From contig CM022670.1 in NCBI GenBank assembly GCA_012295275.1, forward strand, positions 34,447,801 through 34,511,800: 64,000 nt of DNA. Reading direction: 5' to 3'. The stretch comes from Chrysomallon squamiferum (Eukaryota > Mollusca > Gastropoda > Neomphalida > Peltospiridae). A program made the position numbers and the translations under genes. The notes beneath the pieces are model-generated. The model made no database searches. It saw only the letters and a list, made by a program, of their open reading frames with translations, and had not been told where the DNA came from. This document shows positions 42,205 to 55,065 of this stretch, piece after piece; positions within the stretch are counted from its first letter, which is position 1; the number at the start of each line of letters is the position of its first letter.

Positions 42205-42480
42205 CTATTTTCTTTCGAACAGTCGTCAACAACAACTATTTTATGAACGAATAACTGTCTTTATCCGAGGTACAGTTTTAACTATATTCTTGTTTCGACT
42301 TTATCATTGTTTGTTGGACATCCTATACTATAGCTTTGGCCTACAAAAGATAATTATACTCTTCAACAGTGGAAACGCATGGTTACACTTCTCTTTACAT
42401 AACGTATTCATATCCTGAACAATCAGATCACAGCTAAACAGTGCATACACTGAAAAAGTCGCCTAAGGTGCCATCATCTT
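42205..42480 (-). other. likely 5' non-coding exon and promoter of the NHL gene
   Basis: On the minus strand GAAAATAG|GTAAGAAT gives a strong donor at 42204-42203. It would splice to the acceptor at 40921-40920. The upstream limit is a guess. Confidence 0.4.
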
Positions 42481-44190
42481 TTTCGTTCAGTTATTTTTAT
42501 TTATTAAAAATTTGTTATTTGCATGAATAGATGAAGATACTAAGAAAAATTAATGGGTTTATTTATTTGTTTATTTTTATTTTTTAACTGAGATTTTAGA
42601 ATACGGTAATGGGGGTTATTCCATTAGCTTATCAAAACATAAATTTTAAGGGCTGACCTAGATCGAAACACCGTACTAGCCCAATGTTAGAAACCACTGT
42701 TAGTAGGTAGATTTAATCTAATTTTAAAATGTTATTAAAATATCCTCAGTGATCGTAAGATTTGATCTGGTATACGTATTAGGAATACGTTTTAAAAGAA
42801 AAGCATATATTTACTAAACGATGCGATTCTCTTGTTGTGCAGTGTAGCCGTCAAGCTAATATAGTATTGTATTTCACAAAGGTCTAGGCCACTTCCTTGT
42901 TTGTTTTGACAACAGAACTTGTAACAGTGATGTTTTATAAAAATAATGATGACCTAAATTACTTCCTACTTCAGTGTTATTATTCAACTTTTATTTGTTT
43001 TGAATAATACATGTATGTACTATGAGGTCAGTAACGTAACGAAAAGACTTAAAGTATGCAATTTCTTCTGTTTAATTTATTATGATGCATATCTTAATAT
43101 TCCACAAAGAGGAGCAAGCCCAGACCACTGTAGTGGCACAAATTACATCTGTTGCTATTTATGGAATATCCTTGTACAGTCAGTGCCGGATTAACCTAGT
43201 AGCATATAGTACAGGCCACGAATTTTCCCGCTCTAATACTTTGCTGTCTGGTATTTCACGTTAACGTTCACACATCAAGGGAACTACATCTTTAAATATT
43301 CGTAATTTCGAGTAACATTATATCGAGGTCATTAAATGTTTTCATTATTCGTAATTTCAAGGTCATTACATTTTTTCGCATATCTTGTTCGAATCATTTG
43401 TCTCACATTTTTCTGCATTTATTATTCAGTTTATTTTAATGTTGCTTTGGGGTTGAACTGTTCCATCGTTCACCACATTGTTAAGAATGCGTAGGTATTC
43501 GTTGATTTTCGGGAAAAAACCCACACAAAAACACAATTCACCTTAAAACTCGAGTGCCATACACGACGCCCATTCCACTTTATTTCGATTTATCACAAGA
43601 AAAACAGCCCTATGTGACGTGAACTAACTAAATACCGGACAACAATCAGTGTCCTCAGTGCAAACCATACTGGTCAACTGTACGTGGTCACCAGTCTTGA
43701 TATCGCTACTTAGATTTGTAATATCAACTGCTGCAGTGGCAATTTTTTATACTGACTGTTTGAACGTCTAAACAATTTTGAATGGCGTTAGTTACAACCA
43801 GTCCAGTGGTTCTCTCCAACTAACACATAGGGCAAGTGTACATATATTGAACCCCCTAACTTCTGACCTTCATTGCTCAGTCCAGATGGAACCAACGAAG
43901 GTCAGTTTAGTTGTAGTTAATAGATGTTAGATGTTCTAAGACCCTCGTAAACAACAACAAAAAAAAGTAACTTACAAACTCCATGTTTTATGGACCAATT
44001 AAAAAATATCGACAAAGATTCGACTTAGGGCCCCCGTGACTTATATAGATCCCTATTGGTTCCTATATTGAACCGGGGTTAAGTATAAGGACAAAGTGAT
44101 TCAATAGAATTAGAAAAATGAAAACGAAGGAAGGAATAAACATTAATTAAAAATAGCATATTCATTGTGTAAATTATATTGTCCAGATCC
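42481..44190. other. intergenic, transposon-derived debris
   Basis: No gene seen. A hAT-like terminus CAGTGCCGGATTAACC begins at 43181 and may be the left end of the broken element that contains the DUF4371-type transposase. No matching inverted right end was found by eye as far as 47.6 kb. Confidence 0.35.
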
Positions 44191-44349
44191 TCATATAAAT
44201 TGACCGTCATTTTTGATCGCAGCATATATGTCTGTGTCGACTCGGAAGTAAACTGAATGTCCATCCTCATCTCTGGCGCTATTCTGAAGCTGTGGCATCT
44301 GGCATTTTACGGCTCTGTAGAAGCATCGACCATCCGGATCTGCTGGTAT
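44191..44349 (-). pseudogene. OTU-protease-like fragment
   Basis: The minus strand encodes about 52 residues before a TGA, beginning IPADPDGRCFYRAV, which has the D-G-x-C-[FLY]-[FY]-R signature around the OTU catalytic cysteine, then LQNSARDEDGHSVYF. No His box or start codon is seen. OTU-like domains are often carried by invertebrate transposons, so this is probably a transposon relic. Confidence 0.4.
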
Positions 44350-44994
44350 TCATTTCAGAGAGGTAAGAGGGACATTAATGGTGCTACTGTCGGGTCCTTG
44401 TGGCGCACGGAACTTTTCTCTCTGGGACCATGAGTTATAGCCTGTATTTTCAGGTTCGGAATCTTCATTTACAGATCGGGCGGAGTACAGTGCTGTTCAG
44501 GTTCGGTAGTGTTGTTGATGTCGCCATGATTATGACATATCTGTTACTAGGAATTCTGTTCTTTGAGACACTGAATCTGAACTTTCTACTTCCAATCTGG
44601 CTGCAGCCGCATTGGCAGCATCACACCACATATTTGGGTAGGGCCAAATGCCACAATGTTTCGACCTGTGGTTCAATATAGGAACGGCGTGGTGATTCAG
44701 TATAGGGCACTAGACATAAAAATACACGCATATGCACTTATATACCCACCAGCACGACACACCTACAAAAATAGCAAAAATTATATTTATATGGGCAAAA
44801 TATGATTTTCCCTCACCTTTTTCGCGTTGTTTGACGTTTTACTATTTTTAATATCGCAAAATGCACGATGTCGATCGAGGTATCACACAGTTATGGCAAA
44901 ACACCTTTCAAACAATCAGAGGCTGAGAAATGCCAGAGGTTCAGTGTAGCTAGAGGTTCAATATGTGTACACTTCACCTATACAGCAACACTTT

Positions 44995-45993
44995 TCGTTT
45001 TACTGGTTTTGATGGGTCTGTCATATCCAAGAAACGTAGGTAGACAGACAATATTTCTCGCCCATGAGAACTTGTTCCATCCACTATTAAAGAAAAGTGT
45101 GCCCATTCTTCAAGACACTAACAAAATTTGTCCCGAATCAGTGTTGCTGCAACATGGATTATTTCATTTTGTACACTTTTATTTGTGTACCGTGCATTCT
45201 TACCCAAGATAATTATTAAGTTCAGGATTAGATTTTGCCGTAAGGCGTAAGACTGCAATGAAATTGCCTTCGTTGCATATTTCTGGCTTTGAAAAATCTA
45301 TTTCTTTGTCTCTGTGTCCCCGTAATACAATTTGCTGCTTGGTACATACTAATACTGCGTCTGCTATATATGACAAAATCGAAACCTTTTTTTGTGCATT
45401 TAGTGATGCTACTTGGTTTATCTCAACGTCGACTCGAATGTTAATGTTGCGCTGTTGTGATCAGATACACAAGGATCGTTCAGTGCTACGTTTGTGATAC
45501 TCTTTTGTCTCGTTACTGTCTAATAGTTCTTTTGATTTACTGCAGTTAGAAAAAAGAGTGCTTACAAAAGCCCCTACTTTTTCTTTTTCGTTGTTACTGA
45601 GGAGTAGATACACGGAAGACAACCCCCTCTGTAATCTGAATGATTGCGATATGCAAGCCACCGAGCCCGCTCGAGTCATCTCGCCTGAAACATCACATGC
45701 TTTTTTTCGTTATACTTTCGTCTATGAAGTGTGCATGATGCACCATGTTTCCAGCAACTGTCCATCATATTTACCTTTTCAGAATCGCGTAGCTGTTCAG
45801 ATGTTCGGAAAACGGTGCAAATGTCACCGGGAGACGAACTATTTATTGGTGTAATTTTATCAGTTAGACTTTTATTTGCAGAACTATCTGTAGTTTTTGT
45901 AACCGCAGTAAACTTACACGGAGATACATTTTTTCTACAGACAAAACAGTCTAATGGGTTCTGCCTTTTTCGCTTTCTGGGCGGATCGAACAT
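44995..45993 (-). pseudogene. broken hAT transposase (DUF4371/ZMYM1 type)
   Basis: The first frame starts MFDPPRKRKRQNPLDCF at 45993 and carries Cys/His residues (CFVCRKN, CWKHGASC). It stops at 45676 and continues in other frames. Reading across them shows hallmarks of DUF4371 hAT transposases: LRGHRDKEIDFSKPE, NEGNFIAVLRL, YTNKSVQNEIIHVAATLIRD, then LIVDGTSSHGREILSVYLRFLD. At least two frame shifts and two stops show it is dead. The C-terminal half, including the hAT dimerisation domain, is not seen to the left. Confidence 0.7.
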
Positions 45994-46104
45994 GGTTTTA
46001 AAACGTAAAATACGACTTTGAACTTCACTTGGCTGTGTGGAAATCTTGCAAAAATAGATTGATTGGTAATCAGTGAAACCGACGAATTATGCTTACGCGG
46101 TGTG

Positions 46105-46514
46105 GCCAATGTACGTCACAAAACAACGAGGTGACGTCATTTTGTTCGACTGAAATCGGTTGTATTTTAATTACAGTTGTGTTAATATTTCACCAAATAC
46201 TTTCTCAAACTAAATGAAATAAAGCCTATTAAGGTTTTTTCCATCATGTTTCCTTCGAATGTATGTATTTTAGGTCTTGAGAGTACCTCGCGTCTAATGT
46301 AACAGCATTCTTTTGAAGTACTCTTAAAAACGGCAATACATACATTAGAATGAAACATGGCAGGAACATATTTATTATACGTAATGCACTGTAGGCTTTA
46401 TTTCAGCTAATTTTAGAAAGTATTTTGTGAGATATTAACCTACTGTAATTAAAATACAGCCGATTTCAGATGGAACAATTGATGTCACTGCGTTATTTCG
46501 TGACATAGATTGGC
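46105..46514. mobile_element. 410-bp foldback (imperfect palindrome)
   Basis: The left arm 46105-46286 and right arm 46318-46514 are inverted copies around a 31-bp spacer. Long shared stretches include CTGAAATCGG-TGTATTTTAA, TTACAGT-GGTTAATAT, CAAATACTTTCT, GAAATAAAGCCT, and CATGTTTC-TTC-AATGTATG. Similarity fades beyond GCCAAT on the outside. It is non-coding and has foldback or MITE architecture. It sits just upstream of the hAT relic's start codon and might be one of its regulatory or terminal parts. Confidence 0.75.
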
Positions 46515-46519
46515 AATGC

Positions 46520-46955
46520 TGTTACGGTAAAGAAGACATTATTAAACGTCACAGATACAAACAGCTTACAGAAGTCTGTAACAACATGTTTAATGTATTT
46601 TACTAAAAATAGTAAATTTTGATCACGAAAGTTTCAGTAAATTTGTAAAATTCGTTATGTTTGGAATGAATATAAAACATTTTTAAAATTTAAATTTTTT
46701 AATAAAAAATCTCAGGAAGAGGGGTGTATATAGAAATTATGTTGCTTTGATACACAATTTAGCCCACCTACCAGGAAGTCACTGTTAACAGCATTTAGTC
46801 TCGATTCTTTAGAACATTCTTTGAACCTCGCAAAATTCCCGTTCCGGCCGGAAAGCCTGCCTGTCATCCTTCATAGGTGCTGCCGATGAAAGAATGGGTA
46901 AGGTGAGGTAACATCGTCTGAAAGCATAAACAACAAAATCTCTTGTCTTATGATT

Positions 46956-46996
<41 letters not shown>

Positions 46997-48042
46997 TTGT
47001 AAAAAAAATTTTTTTTTTTTTATCATCTAACAATATGAAAGACGTTTCACATTTAATTGTTTTGAAATTTCTTTAAGTTTATGGTGGTTTATGAGTAGAG
47101 GAAATACCTATTTCTTAAATAAAACCTAATGTAGGGAATCTAGGAGATGCTACTGAAAATATGAATTATTTCATTTGAAAATTCCACCCAAAATTTGCTT
47201 TACTTTGTTAGAGAACATCTCACTAACTTCAAATGCACTACTTAAGAAAAAATTAAATTATATGCTTGGAAAAGTTATTTAAGAATGCTACTGATTATTG
47301 CTAAATACAGAAAGATTGCATGTAGGCCCTATATACCAATATTATTGCATTTATTGTGATGTCATTTCATGGACTGAATCAGTGAATGTGAAAAAAATCT
47401 AACATCCTTTATGGATATGACTACTTTTTAATGATTCACTCAGTCTGTTATGTTTTTTTTTTAGATATTTTAACAGAACAGTGTAAGTATGTTAGAATAT
47501 TGGCTAAACAGACAGTGTAGTAATTTTACGTCTATAATTAATTCTGAATAAAAGTTGATGCCGGGATTTGATCCCTGAGCCTGTTAGTTTAATTGTTAGT
47601 TACTGATTAATATGTGAGTTTTTGTGTGTGTGTGTGTGTGGGGGGGTGTTTATTTGTGTGTGTGTGTGTGGGTGTGTGTGTGTGTTCTTTATTCACTATT
47701 TCACTCATATTTCATTCATTTATCTTAATTTTTGATATTTATTTATATTTTGTTTTTAATTTTATCATAGTGAAAGTTTTCATACTTTGGCAAGAAAGGA
47801 AGTGATATTTGTAAAGAATGTAAAATGGCAGGTAAACACAAAGAACCTTTATTTCAATAATTTAAAATTTTACAATTTTTAGCTTCATCCTTGCAGAATG
47901 ATTAATGATTGATTGCAGCAAATTAGGAATTTTATCAATATGTATAGTGTCTCAGGAAAATGCCAGAACTTCTTTTTTATCTGTGTTTTCTTTTCAATCT
48001 CACTTGTTAGTTTTTCTCTTTGAACGTATTCCTTTCTTATTA

Positions 48043-48125
<83 letters not shown>

Positions 48126-48859
48126 CCCTCCCATTCTTTCAAGATACATGAAATTCTATGACTAAATATTTTAGTAATTTTATTTGATAATTGAAATATT
48201 ACATTTATAATTTTATTTCAGATACCTGAGTTTTACTACCAGACTCCCAAGAAAGAACTAAAACTGAAGTCTATAAACAGCATCATGGAATTCACTAATC
48301 TTCTCAAAACCATTCCACAACAAAGATGATTTTTGAGTCTGTTTTTTTGTATAATGTGTCCCTGTCTCTAACCTTATTTGTGTTTGTTTCTTACTCTTGG
48401 TTTCTTTCCATCCAAGATGTTTTCTGATGCAGTTTCTCTCCATTTGTTTCTTTGTTGCCATCAATGTTTTGCCATCATCTGATTTGGATGCAGATGTATA
48501 TATGCATATGAATGTTTATGTGTTTAACAATGTAATTGCTTCCAAATTTCCAATCTTTAAGTGAGGTATCTTTAAGCTGGAGATTAATTTACATAGAATT
48601 AAGGTTAAAAACAATGGTTATGTTCTTGCTGATGAGATTTGACACAGAAAAAAAAAGTTAAATAAGGAGAAATAAAACGGCAATTTAGACATAAATGATT
48701 TAATAGATCATAGATATTGAACAAACAGTAAATCATTTACAAATCAGTTTATACAAATAGATTAAGAAATAATTATATGCTGCTCATTATGGGTTCATTC
48801 TCATTCACATTTGGTTCACTTGAAGTAGAAAGGGTCTCTCTTTGATTTATGAAAAATGA
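46520..48859. other. gene-free stretch with poly-T, (GT)n and (TC)n
   Basis: T-rich runs at 46960-47022, (GT)n with a G-run at 47623-47690, and (TC)n at 48044-48121. The part from about 48550 to 48860 may belong to the 3' end of the Tigger relic. A GGGATTTGATCCC (47561-47573) slightly recalls a tRNA B box. Confidence 0.45.
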
Positions 48860-50320
48860 ATCAAGAGTTCCTTGCTTCGCTTCTTTTCATTGTAAATTTC
48901 ATGATAGCAAGCATGAGATTATTAGATCTGCTGAAGCCTTTGTTCTTCATTGGAAATTCATATCTTGGGACTCGAAAATCTCAGTTGTTGATTTGGTGTG
49001 TCCAAATGCTTCGTTGAGACCTTTCAGGGTGAAGTAATAATCAGGAATTGCCTCTGTTTTATGTTCTTCTTCAGCATCTTCACAATGTTCTTCCATTTCA
49101 CTAAAATCTTAATTTGTGAGATCTTGGTCATGTGCTTGAAACAGATAATTTATGTTACTAGTAGAAACATCAAGTTGCACTTTATTAGCCATATAGACAG
49201 TCATTTCCATTTCATTTTGAACAGTACCTACAGGTTCTTCAAATCCCTCAGAATTGTCAATAAACTGAGGGCAGAGTGTGCCTGACTCCTTTCATATTTT
49301 TCTCTGTAACTTTGTTTTATGCTTCTTTTATTATTTTTACTGCATCTTGAACACTGAATGATTTCCAAAATTCTTTTAGTGTTGGCCCTTCTTCATCAAT
49401 AGTATTCATTAAGGTATCAAATGTTTGCCGAAGATAATAGCTTTAAATGTTGCTATGATGCCATAGTCCATTGGTTGCAAAAGTGCTGTTGTATTTGGCA
49501 GCATAAATACTAATCTAACATTAGGATAATGGTGATGAAGTGATGGTGGATGGCCAGGTGCATTATCTAAGAGCAATAGCACATGGAATGAAATATTTTT
49601 GTCGTCACAATATTTTTTAGCACCAGGTACAAAGTGATGCATAAACCAGTCTTCAAACAGCAAAGCAGTAACCCAAGCTTTTGCTTTCCATATGTCTGGA
49701 AGTGTATATTCTTGTCAAGGCCTTTAAGTGCTCTGGGGTTTTCAGCACAATGCACAAGTAGGGGTTTTAACTTACAGTCTCCACCTGCCTTACCTCCAAG
49801 CAATAATGTTAACCTATGTTTAGCTACCTTAAAACCAGGCATTGATGACTTTTCTTTTGCAGTATAATTTTTTGCAGACATACGCTTCCAAAGTAGGCCA
49901 GTCTCATCCACATTAAAAATTTGTGCTGGTGTGTAATTATGCTCTTCTATGATTTCTTCAAATGTTTTCAAGAACAACTTTTTGCTTCAGTATCAGCACT
50001 TGTAGCCTCTCCTAGTATTTTTACAATATGCCAACCAGCTCGTTTTTTTATATTTATAAAACCAGCCATTGCAGGCAATAAATGTTTTTTCACTGTCACC
50101 GTCATATTTATCATTAAGTGTCTTAAAAATAGGTAATGCTTTAGCACATATGACAGCTTGAGCCACAGTCATATTTGATCACTTATCCATACTGATAAAT
50201 GTTTTTCCATGTGAGGATTAAACCTGATTTAATGTATTTACCAGTTTTGTGTTCATTTAAGATATCATATTTTGTCTATAAAGTTACTTCTGTTTCTTTT
50301 TATCATCAGCATTTGCAGGT
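48860..50320 (-). pseudogene. Tigger/jerky-type (pogo) transposase relic
   Basis: Minus-strand frames read through a pogo-superfamily DDE transposase. From 50180: VAQAVICAKALPIFKTLNDK and FIACNGWF (CENPB-type DNA binding), ILGEATSADTEA, FNVDETGLLWKRM (first Asp), FEDWFMHHFVPGAKKY, LLLLDNAPGHP (second Asp), LPNTTALLQPMDYGIIATFKA (third Asp; Tyr where Gln is usual). The frame breaks around 49680, around 50020 and after 49400, and stops follow. The first exon-like part lies beyond an inserted LINE piece. Confidence 0.75.
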
Positions 50321-50329
50321 GTACTGTCT

Positions 50330-51010
50330 ATTCATTTGATATACTGGAATGTTAAAACCCTGGAAGAAATTAAACTTTCCTTGGCATCCAAATACATTAA
50401 TTTCACAGAATCACTTTCATGTCTTCATGCTTTACAGCACATGAATTTGGAGCATTCCTTAATTGCAGTTGTTATACAAAAGTGTTTCTTGTTATCTAAC
50501 ACCAATACAAATGTTTTTTACTGGGTACCTAGCCGTGTTTGCAACATGGGCAATGAAAAGGCAAATTCTGCTGCTAAGTCTACTTCAGATTTGCCTCAAA
50601 TCAAGGTTAGTGTGCCTTACAATGATTTTAAACATGAAATTCACCAACATTTGTTTTTCAGTTTGGCAAGATAATTGAAATGGAGCAATTGTGAACATCA
50701 TACTTTTAAGCCAGTCCTGGGAGGTTGTCATGCTCACATTGGTCTTTGACTTGACAGTGCATCACATTTTGGTGGATGTGCAGTCATCTTAGGCAGATCC
50801 ATCCTGACCTTGTTTTAAAGTTTCTGAGAGTTACACAATTTTACTATAAATTATAAACTGTGATATTGTTTCCACAGCTCTTTACACTGTGCTTTGACTG
50901 ATTTTTTTTATATAGAAATTTTTACCAGTTTGTTATATTGACCTTTGTTTGACACACAATAGCTGATACATTTTTTTGTGCTGAGGTGTCCTTAAATATT
51001 CATTCATTTG
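50330..51010 (+). mobile_element. 3' end of a LINE (RNase H domain and tail), inserted in the Tigger relic
   Basis: The plus-strand frame has LINE RNase H features: FTESLSCLHALQHMNLEH, FYWVPSRVCNMGNEKANSAAKS (the WVPSHxGxxGNExAD motif, with His changed to Arg). It breaks soon after, and later pieces read PVLGGCHAHIGL and LTVHHILVD, typical of the zinc-knuckle-like C-terminus. The segment ends in TTAAATATTCATTCATT at about 51007, like the short tandem tails of some LINEs. It is 5'-truncated, as usual for target-primed insertion. Confidence 0.65.
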
Positions 51011-51194
51011 TTGTTGGAAGGGTTAATTACAAAAGTGTTAAGTCTAAATGGAAGCAGAAGGATGACGTCTGCACGTCAGCTGAGGGAAGCTTTAGCACAA
51101 TTTAATGAAAAAAGAACAGACTTAGACACATGTACTGCACCCATTTGTACCAATTATTTCAAGCAATTAACTATTAAATTTCTATTTCTATAAT

Positions 51195-51250
51195 TTGTGA
51201 AGAAAGATCATTTAACCAGGATATCGTTAAGCGAGGTATTACTCTATTAC
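51195..51250 (-). mobile_element. candidate terminus of the Tigger element
   Basis: On the minus strand this reads TAATACCTCGCTTAACGATA followed by TCCTGGTTAAATGATC, a form seen at ends of several invertebrate Tigger-like families (from memory). No clean inverted partner was found on the left. Confidence 0.35.
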
Positions 51251-51259
51251 TGAAACAAA

Positions 51260-54200
51260 ACAAAAAAAAAAGTTTATATGGTACAGGATATTGGGGGTAT
51301 ATTTTAACAGACCATACCCCTAGATCTGCACCCATTGTGTCTTCTTTACAGAGAAATATTTATTCGATTAAAATACACCTATTATTTAAATTTTATAATT
51401 TAATTACTAATGTTGATATTTTTCAAAATAAATTCAATTTGTTCATTTTCTGTTGTTGCGTTGTTTTTGTCTTACTATTAATGCAGTTTTAAGGTAAATT
51501 TGAATGAACTTTTACAAATGGAATACACATCTTTTTCAAAAGCTTTGAACATGCTTGTGTATCAATAATCTAAATATTCCTATGAAGAAATTTGCTAATA
51601 TTATTTATAATTTTCATTATGCTTTATTAAATTACAATATTAGTTGCCTCAGAAACAGTGCTATGTTGGTTAAACAACTGCACACTTCAACATCAAACTT
51701 ATCTCAGAAAATATGTTCTTTGGGTTACACAACAGTTCTGATGACTTTGTAATAATTATTGTAAACATTCATGTGAAAAACAACTGATTTCTTCAAGTGA
51801 GTATAATGTAAATTCTGTTAACCCCCTATCTCTTGATTGCTGACTGCAAATCATAAAACAAAACACATGAATTGATATAACGAATGTATTTCTATTAGTC
51901 TTCGTACATTTCAGTAAAAATATTGTGTTCTTTTATCACATTTACAGTTTACAAAAGGCACTTGAGATACACATTAATATTACCAAAATATACTTGAGTA
52001 AGATAATTTTACATTTTTACACAGACAGATACATATGTACATGTTTAAATTACAGAAAATTATAATACACATTTCATGGTTTAAAGATTTTGCAAAACTG
52101 TTAATTAAAAGGTTATAGTTGAAAACAAATATTTTTTTAATATGGACACACAGCACCATGTATTTATGGATCTACCTCGATATTCACAAAATGTTAATAG
52201 AAATCTTAAAAATAAAACTTACAAAACAAAACAGTTTAATAAAAAAATATTACAATTAAAACCAGTACAGGGCAATTAAATAAACATTACAGATAAAAAC
52301 TAAATTTCTTCATGGCAGCAAATAAAATGTTTAAGACAAATATTCTTTGACATGATTAAATATATCTGATATAACAAAATATATTTTGATATGATTAAAT
52401 ATATTTTGATGTGATTTAACAAGGGTAATTGGTTAAAAAGAAAATAAACCAAAAATGCAAATTGTCTTAACTCATAACTAACTACTTACAACCTTGGCAG
52501 TTTTACTTAGGTAATGTCATTGTGAACATATTATAAAGTTTAAGCTTTAAGTACTTTAATAATTTTGATTTTCTCTGTATAATTAATGATATTACAATAT
52601 GTCAAAAACAAAATCTCTTATTGGATCATATTATTTATAAGTCTTGTACAATGCCTGTGTTGTATCTGCTTTTACCATAGTTCAAATTATTGGTGATAGT
52701 GATGGTGAGGTTAAAGTTTGTGGGAAAGGACAAAAACCATTATTCAAAACATGAATATAGATAATAAATTATTATAATCAGGAAAATATTATTTTGCACT
52801 GATGTTACTGATGAATAGAATTCTTAAAAATATTTTTATAAATTTAAGTGGTTTCTGTTTGGTGAAAAAAGATAATGCAGAGACATTTGTTTAATATTTT
52901 GATGCAAATTATTTTAAAATACATTATCAAAAATAAAAGATAAAGCAATTTTTTTTAAATTTATTTTATATTTTGTGTAAATTAATATATATCATTGATC
53001 ATTTGGAAAATAGTAGTTGTCTTAATTTCATTTAAATTATTAAAAATTATGGTATCTAAAAACAGAATATAGAAATAAATCTAGAAATAAAAAATATTAA
53101 TGAAAACCAGCTGATAACCATAATAAATTAAGAGTTATTAAATAAATGCATTAAATACATTATATCAAAAATAATAAAATAGTAAATTATGAGTTATGCC
53201 AAAAACATAAAGTAATAAATAAATTTTGGTTTGTTTAAAAATGTATTAAACTTTAAAATAATAATAATAAATACTATAAATAAATAAACAAACAAATAAA
53301 TAAATAAATAAATAAATAAAAATAATAAAATAATAATAATAATAATTGTAATAAACAGGGATTATTTTTAAAGATCTAAAACTGAAACCAATAGGGATAC
53401 AAAATTTTCAATTACTAGTTGTACATAAAATTGAGAACATAATAACAAAACAGAATCAGAAAATATTTATAAATAACAAAAATTAAAAATAAAAACAAAT
53501 GCCAAAATTTAAAATGGAATACATAATAACTGCGTAATTCTGTTGCTAATATATTTTTATGCAATGGTAAGTATCTGTAATGTGTTGTCCACATCAACAA
53601 ACAGATATTGTAAGAGTATCATCTCCATCGACTTGCCTAGGTTATCAAATACACAATGTGCCTGTGCCACAGAATACCCAGCTCACAAGTAACTTTGTGC
53701 CAGGTGGTATCAATGAGCCTGCCTAACTGACTTAATGCTTTGCAATTGCTACGATTGCATAGTTTACAAAATAATCAATATACCAAAAGAAAACATCTAG
53801 CTTTTGAAATAATGTGCCAGTGCCATAAGGAGATACCCCAGTTGACCAAGTATCTTTGTGCCAGTATAAAATAAAATATATTTATAGACAGACAGATCTA
53901 AAAGCTAGCCTACCTAACCTAATAGTTTTGCAATTGCTACGAGTTTAAAAAACAACAACAATAAACCAGAAGGAAGCACCAAGCATACCAAATATACAAT
54001 AAGTAGGTATCCAAATAATCAGAGTACAAGTGCAAGCACCAAGAATACCAGATATAAAATAAGTTGGTATCCAAATAAAGAGTGTACAGGTGCCTTAACA
54101 AATTAGTCAATTTACCAGTTACCTTTCTCTAAGTGCCAGTGCCATATACCTAGCTTATCAAATACTTTTGCAATAGCTGAAAGGAAGAATTATTTTGCTC

Positions 54201-55065
54201 ACCAAATAACTATTAAGTGTATAGCAATGACAGAAGAGATCTGGCTTACCAGTTAATTGGTAATATGGAGAAATTAATAATTACAACTGTTATGAAGGAT
54301 TAATACTAGAGTATAAGGAGGAATTACCTAGGTAACAATAACTTTGTGTCATCAACAGAGATTTTAGCTTACAATGTAATGTTCTGCCATGCTTGACAAA
54401 GGAGATATTTACTTTCCAAAACATAATTTGTATTATTTAATAATGGATATTTACTCTCATATACTACATTCAGTAATATTGCTTATCTAACAGTGCTATG
54501 TATTCAGTAATGTTAATTATGTATATACAACATATATGAAATGTAAAATGATAGCTAGTCAACTTTAACAAAATGTTACTTAAAAATTTCAAGATGAACC
54601 CTTGCTTTTGAAATATATAAATTTCCATCAAACAAAAAGGTAAAAAAAACTTTAAAATAATTGAGAAATAGATTTTGATTAGGAAAAAAATAAAAATAAA
54701 TCTGTCAGTATTTCAAAAAGTGTAACTACTAACAAAAACAGTGAATTCTCCTGATATCACATAACATTAAAAAAAAAAAGATATTTCATTACATTTAATG
54801 CTGTAATTTGTTTAAAAGTCCGTTACAGACCAACTCTTTTTGTAAAACATTCAAACAAATAACAAAAATCAAAATAAAGTTTAACTGCAGAAATATTAAC
54901 AAACAGTAAAATCTGTATAGATGTCCACGATTACTTAAATTGATTTGATAACTAACAATATTCACGACATATATAAATGTTAAAAAAATACAAAACACAC
55001 AATGACTACTTATTTCTGTTACCATTGATAAACAATATGATATATCTATCTCAGCTATCTAAAAG
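51260..55065. other. 3.8 kb AT-rich flank downstream of KLHDC9
   Basis: No supported gene. Holds a diverged tandem array (53630-54200), (AAAT)n at 53279-53320, and many short TA-rich tracts. Part may be a long KLHDC9 3' UTR. Confidence 0.45.
53630..54200. repeat. diverged tandem array, period roughly 190-280 bp
   Basis: Recurring elements in the same order: GTGCC-GTGCCA, AA-TAACTTTGTGCCAG, CCTA-CTGA-CTTAATG, TTTGCAATTGCTACGA (53744 and 53926). Also a roughly 62-bp sub-repeat AGCACCAAG-ATACCA-ATATA-AATAAGT-GGTATCC at about 53972 and 54035. Confidence 0.6.

Noticed and set aside
44868-45212. Plus-strand 114-codon frame
   Set aside because: Antisense to hAT transposase text (VDGTSSHGRE and neighbours on the minus strand).
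47561-47590. tRNA B-box-like sequence suggesting a SINE or tRNA
   Set aside because: No A box at the right distance, no cloverleaf, no second copy seen.
48550-48590. Left terminal inverted repeat of the Tigger element
   Set aside because: CTTTAAGTGAGGTATCTTTAAG resembles the right end but in the same rather than inverted orientation, and the match is short.
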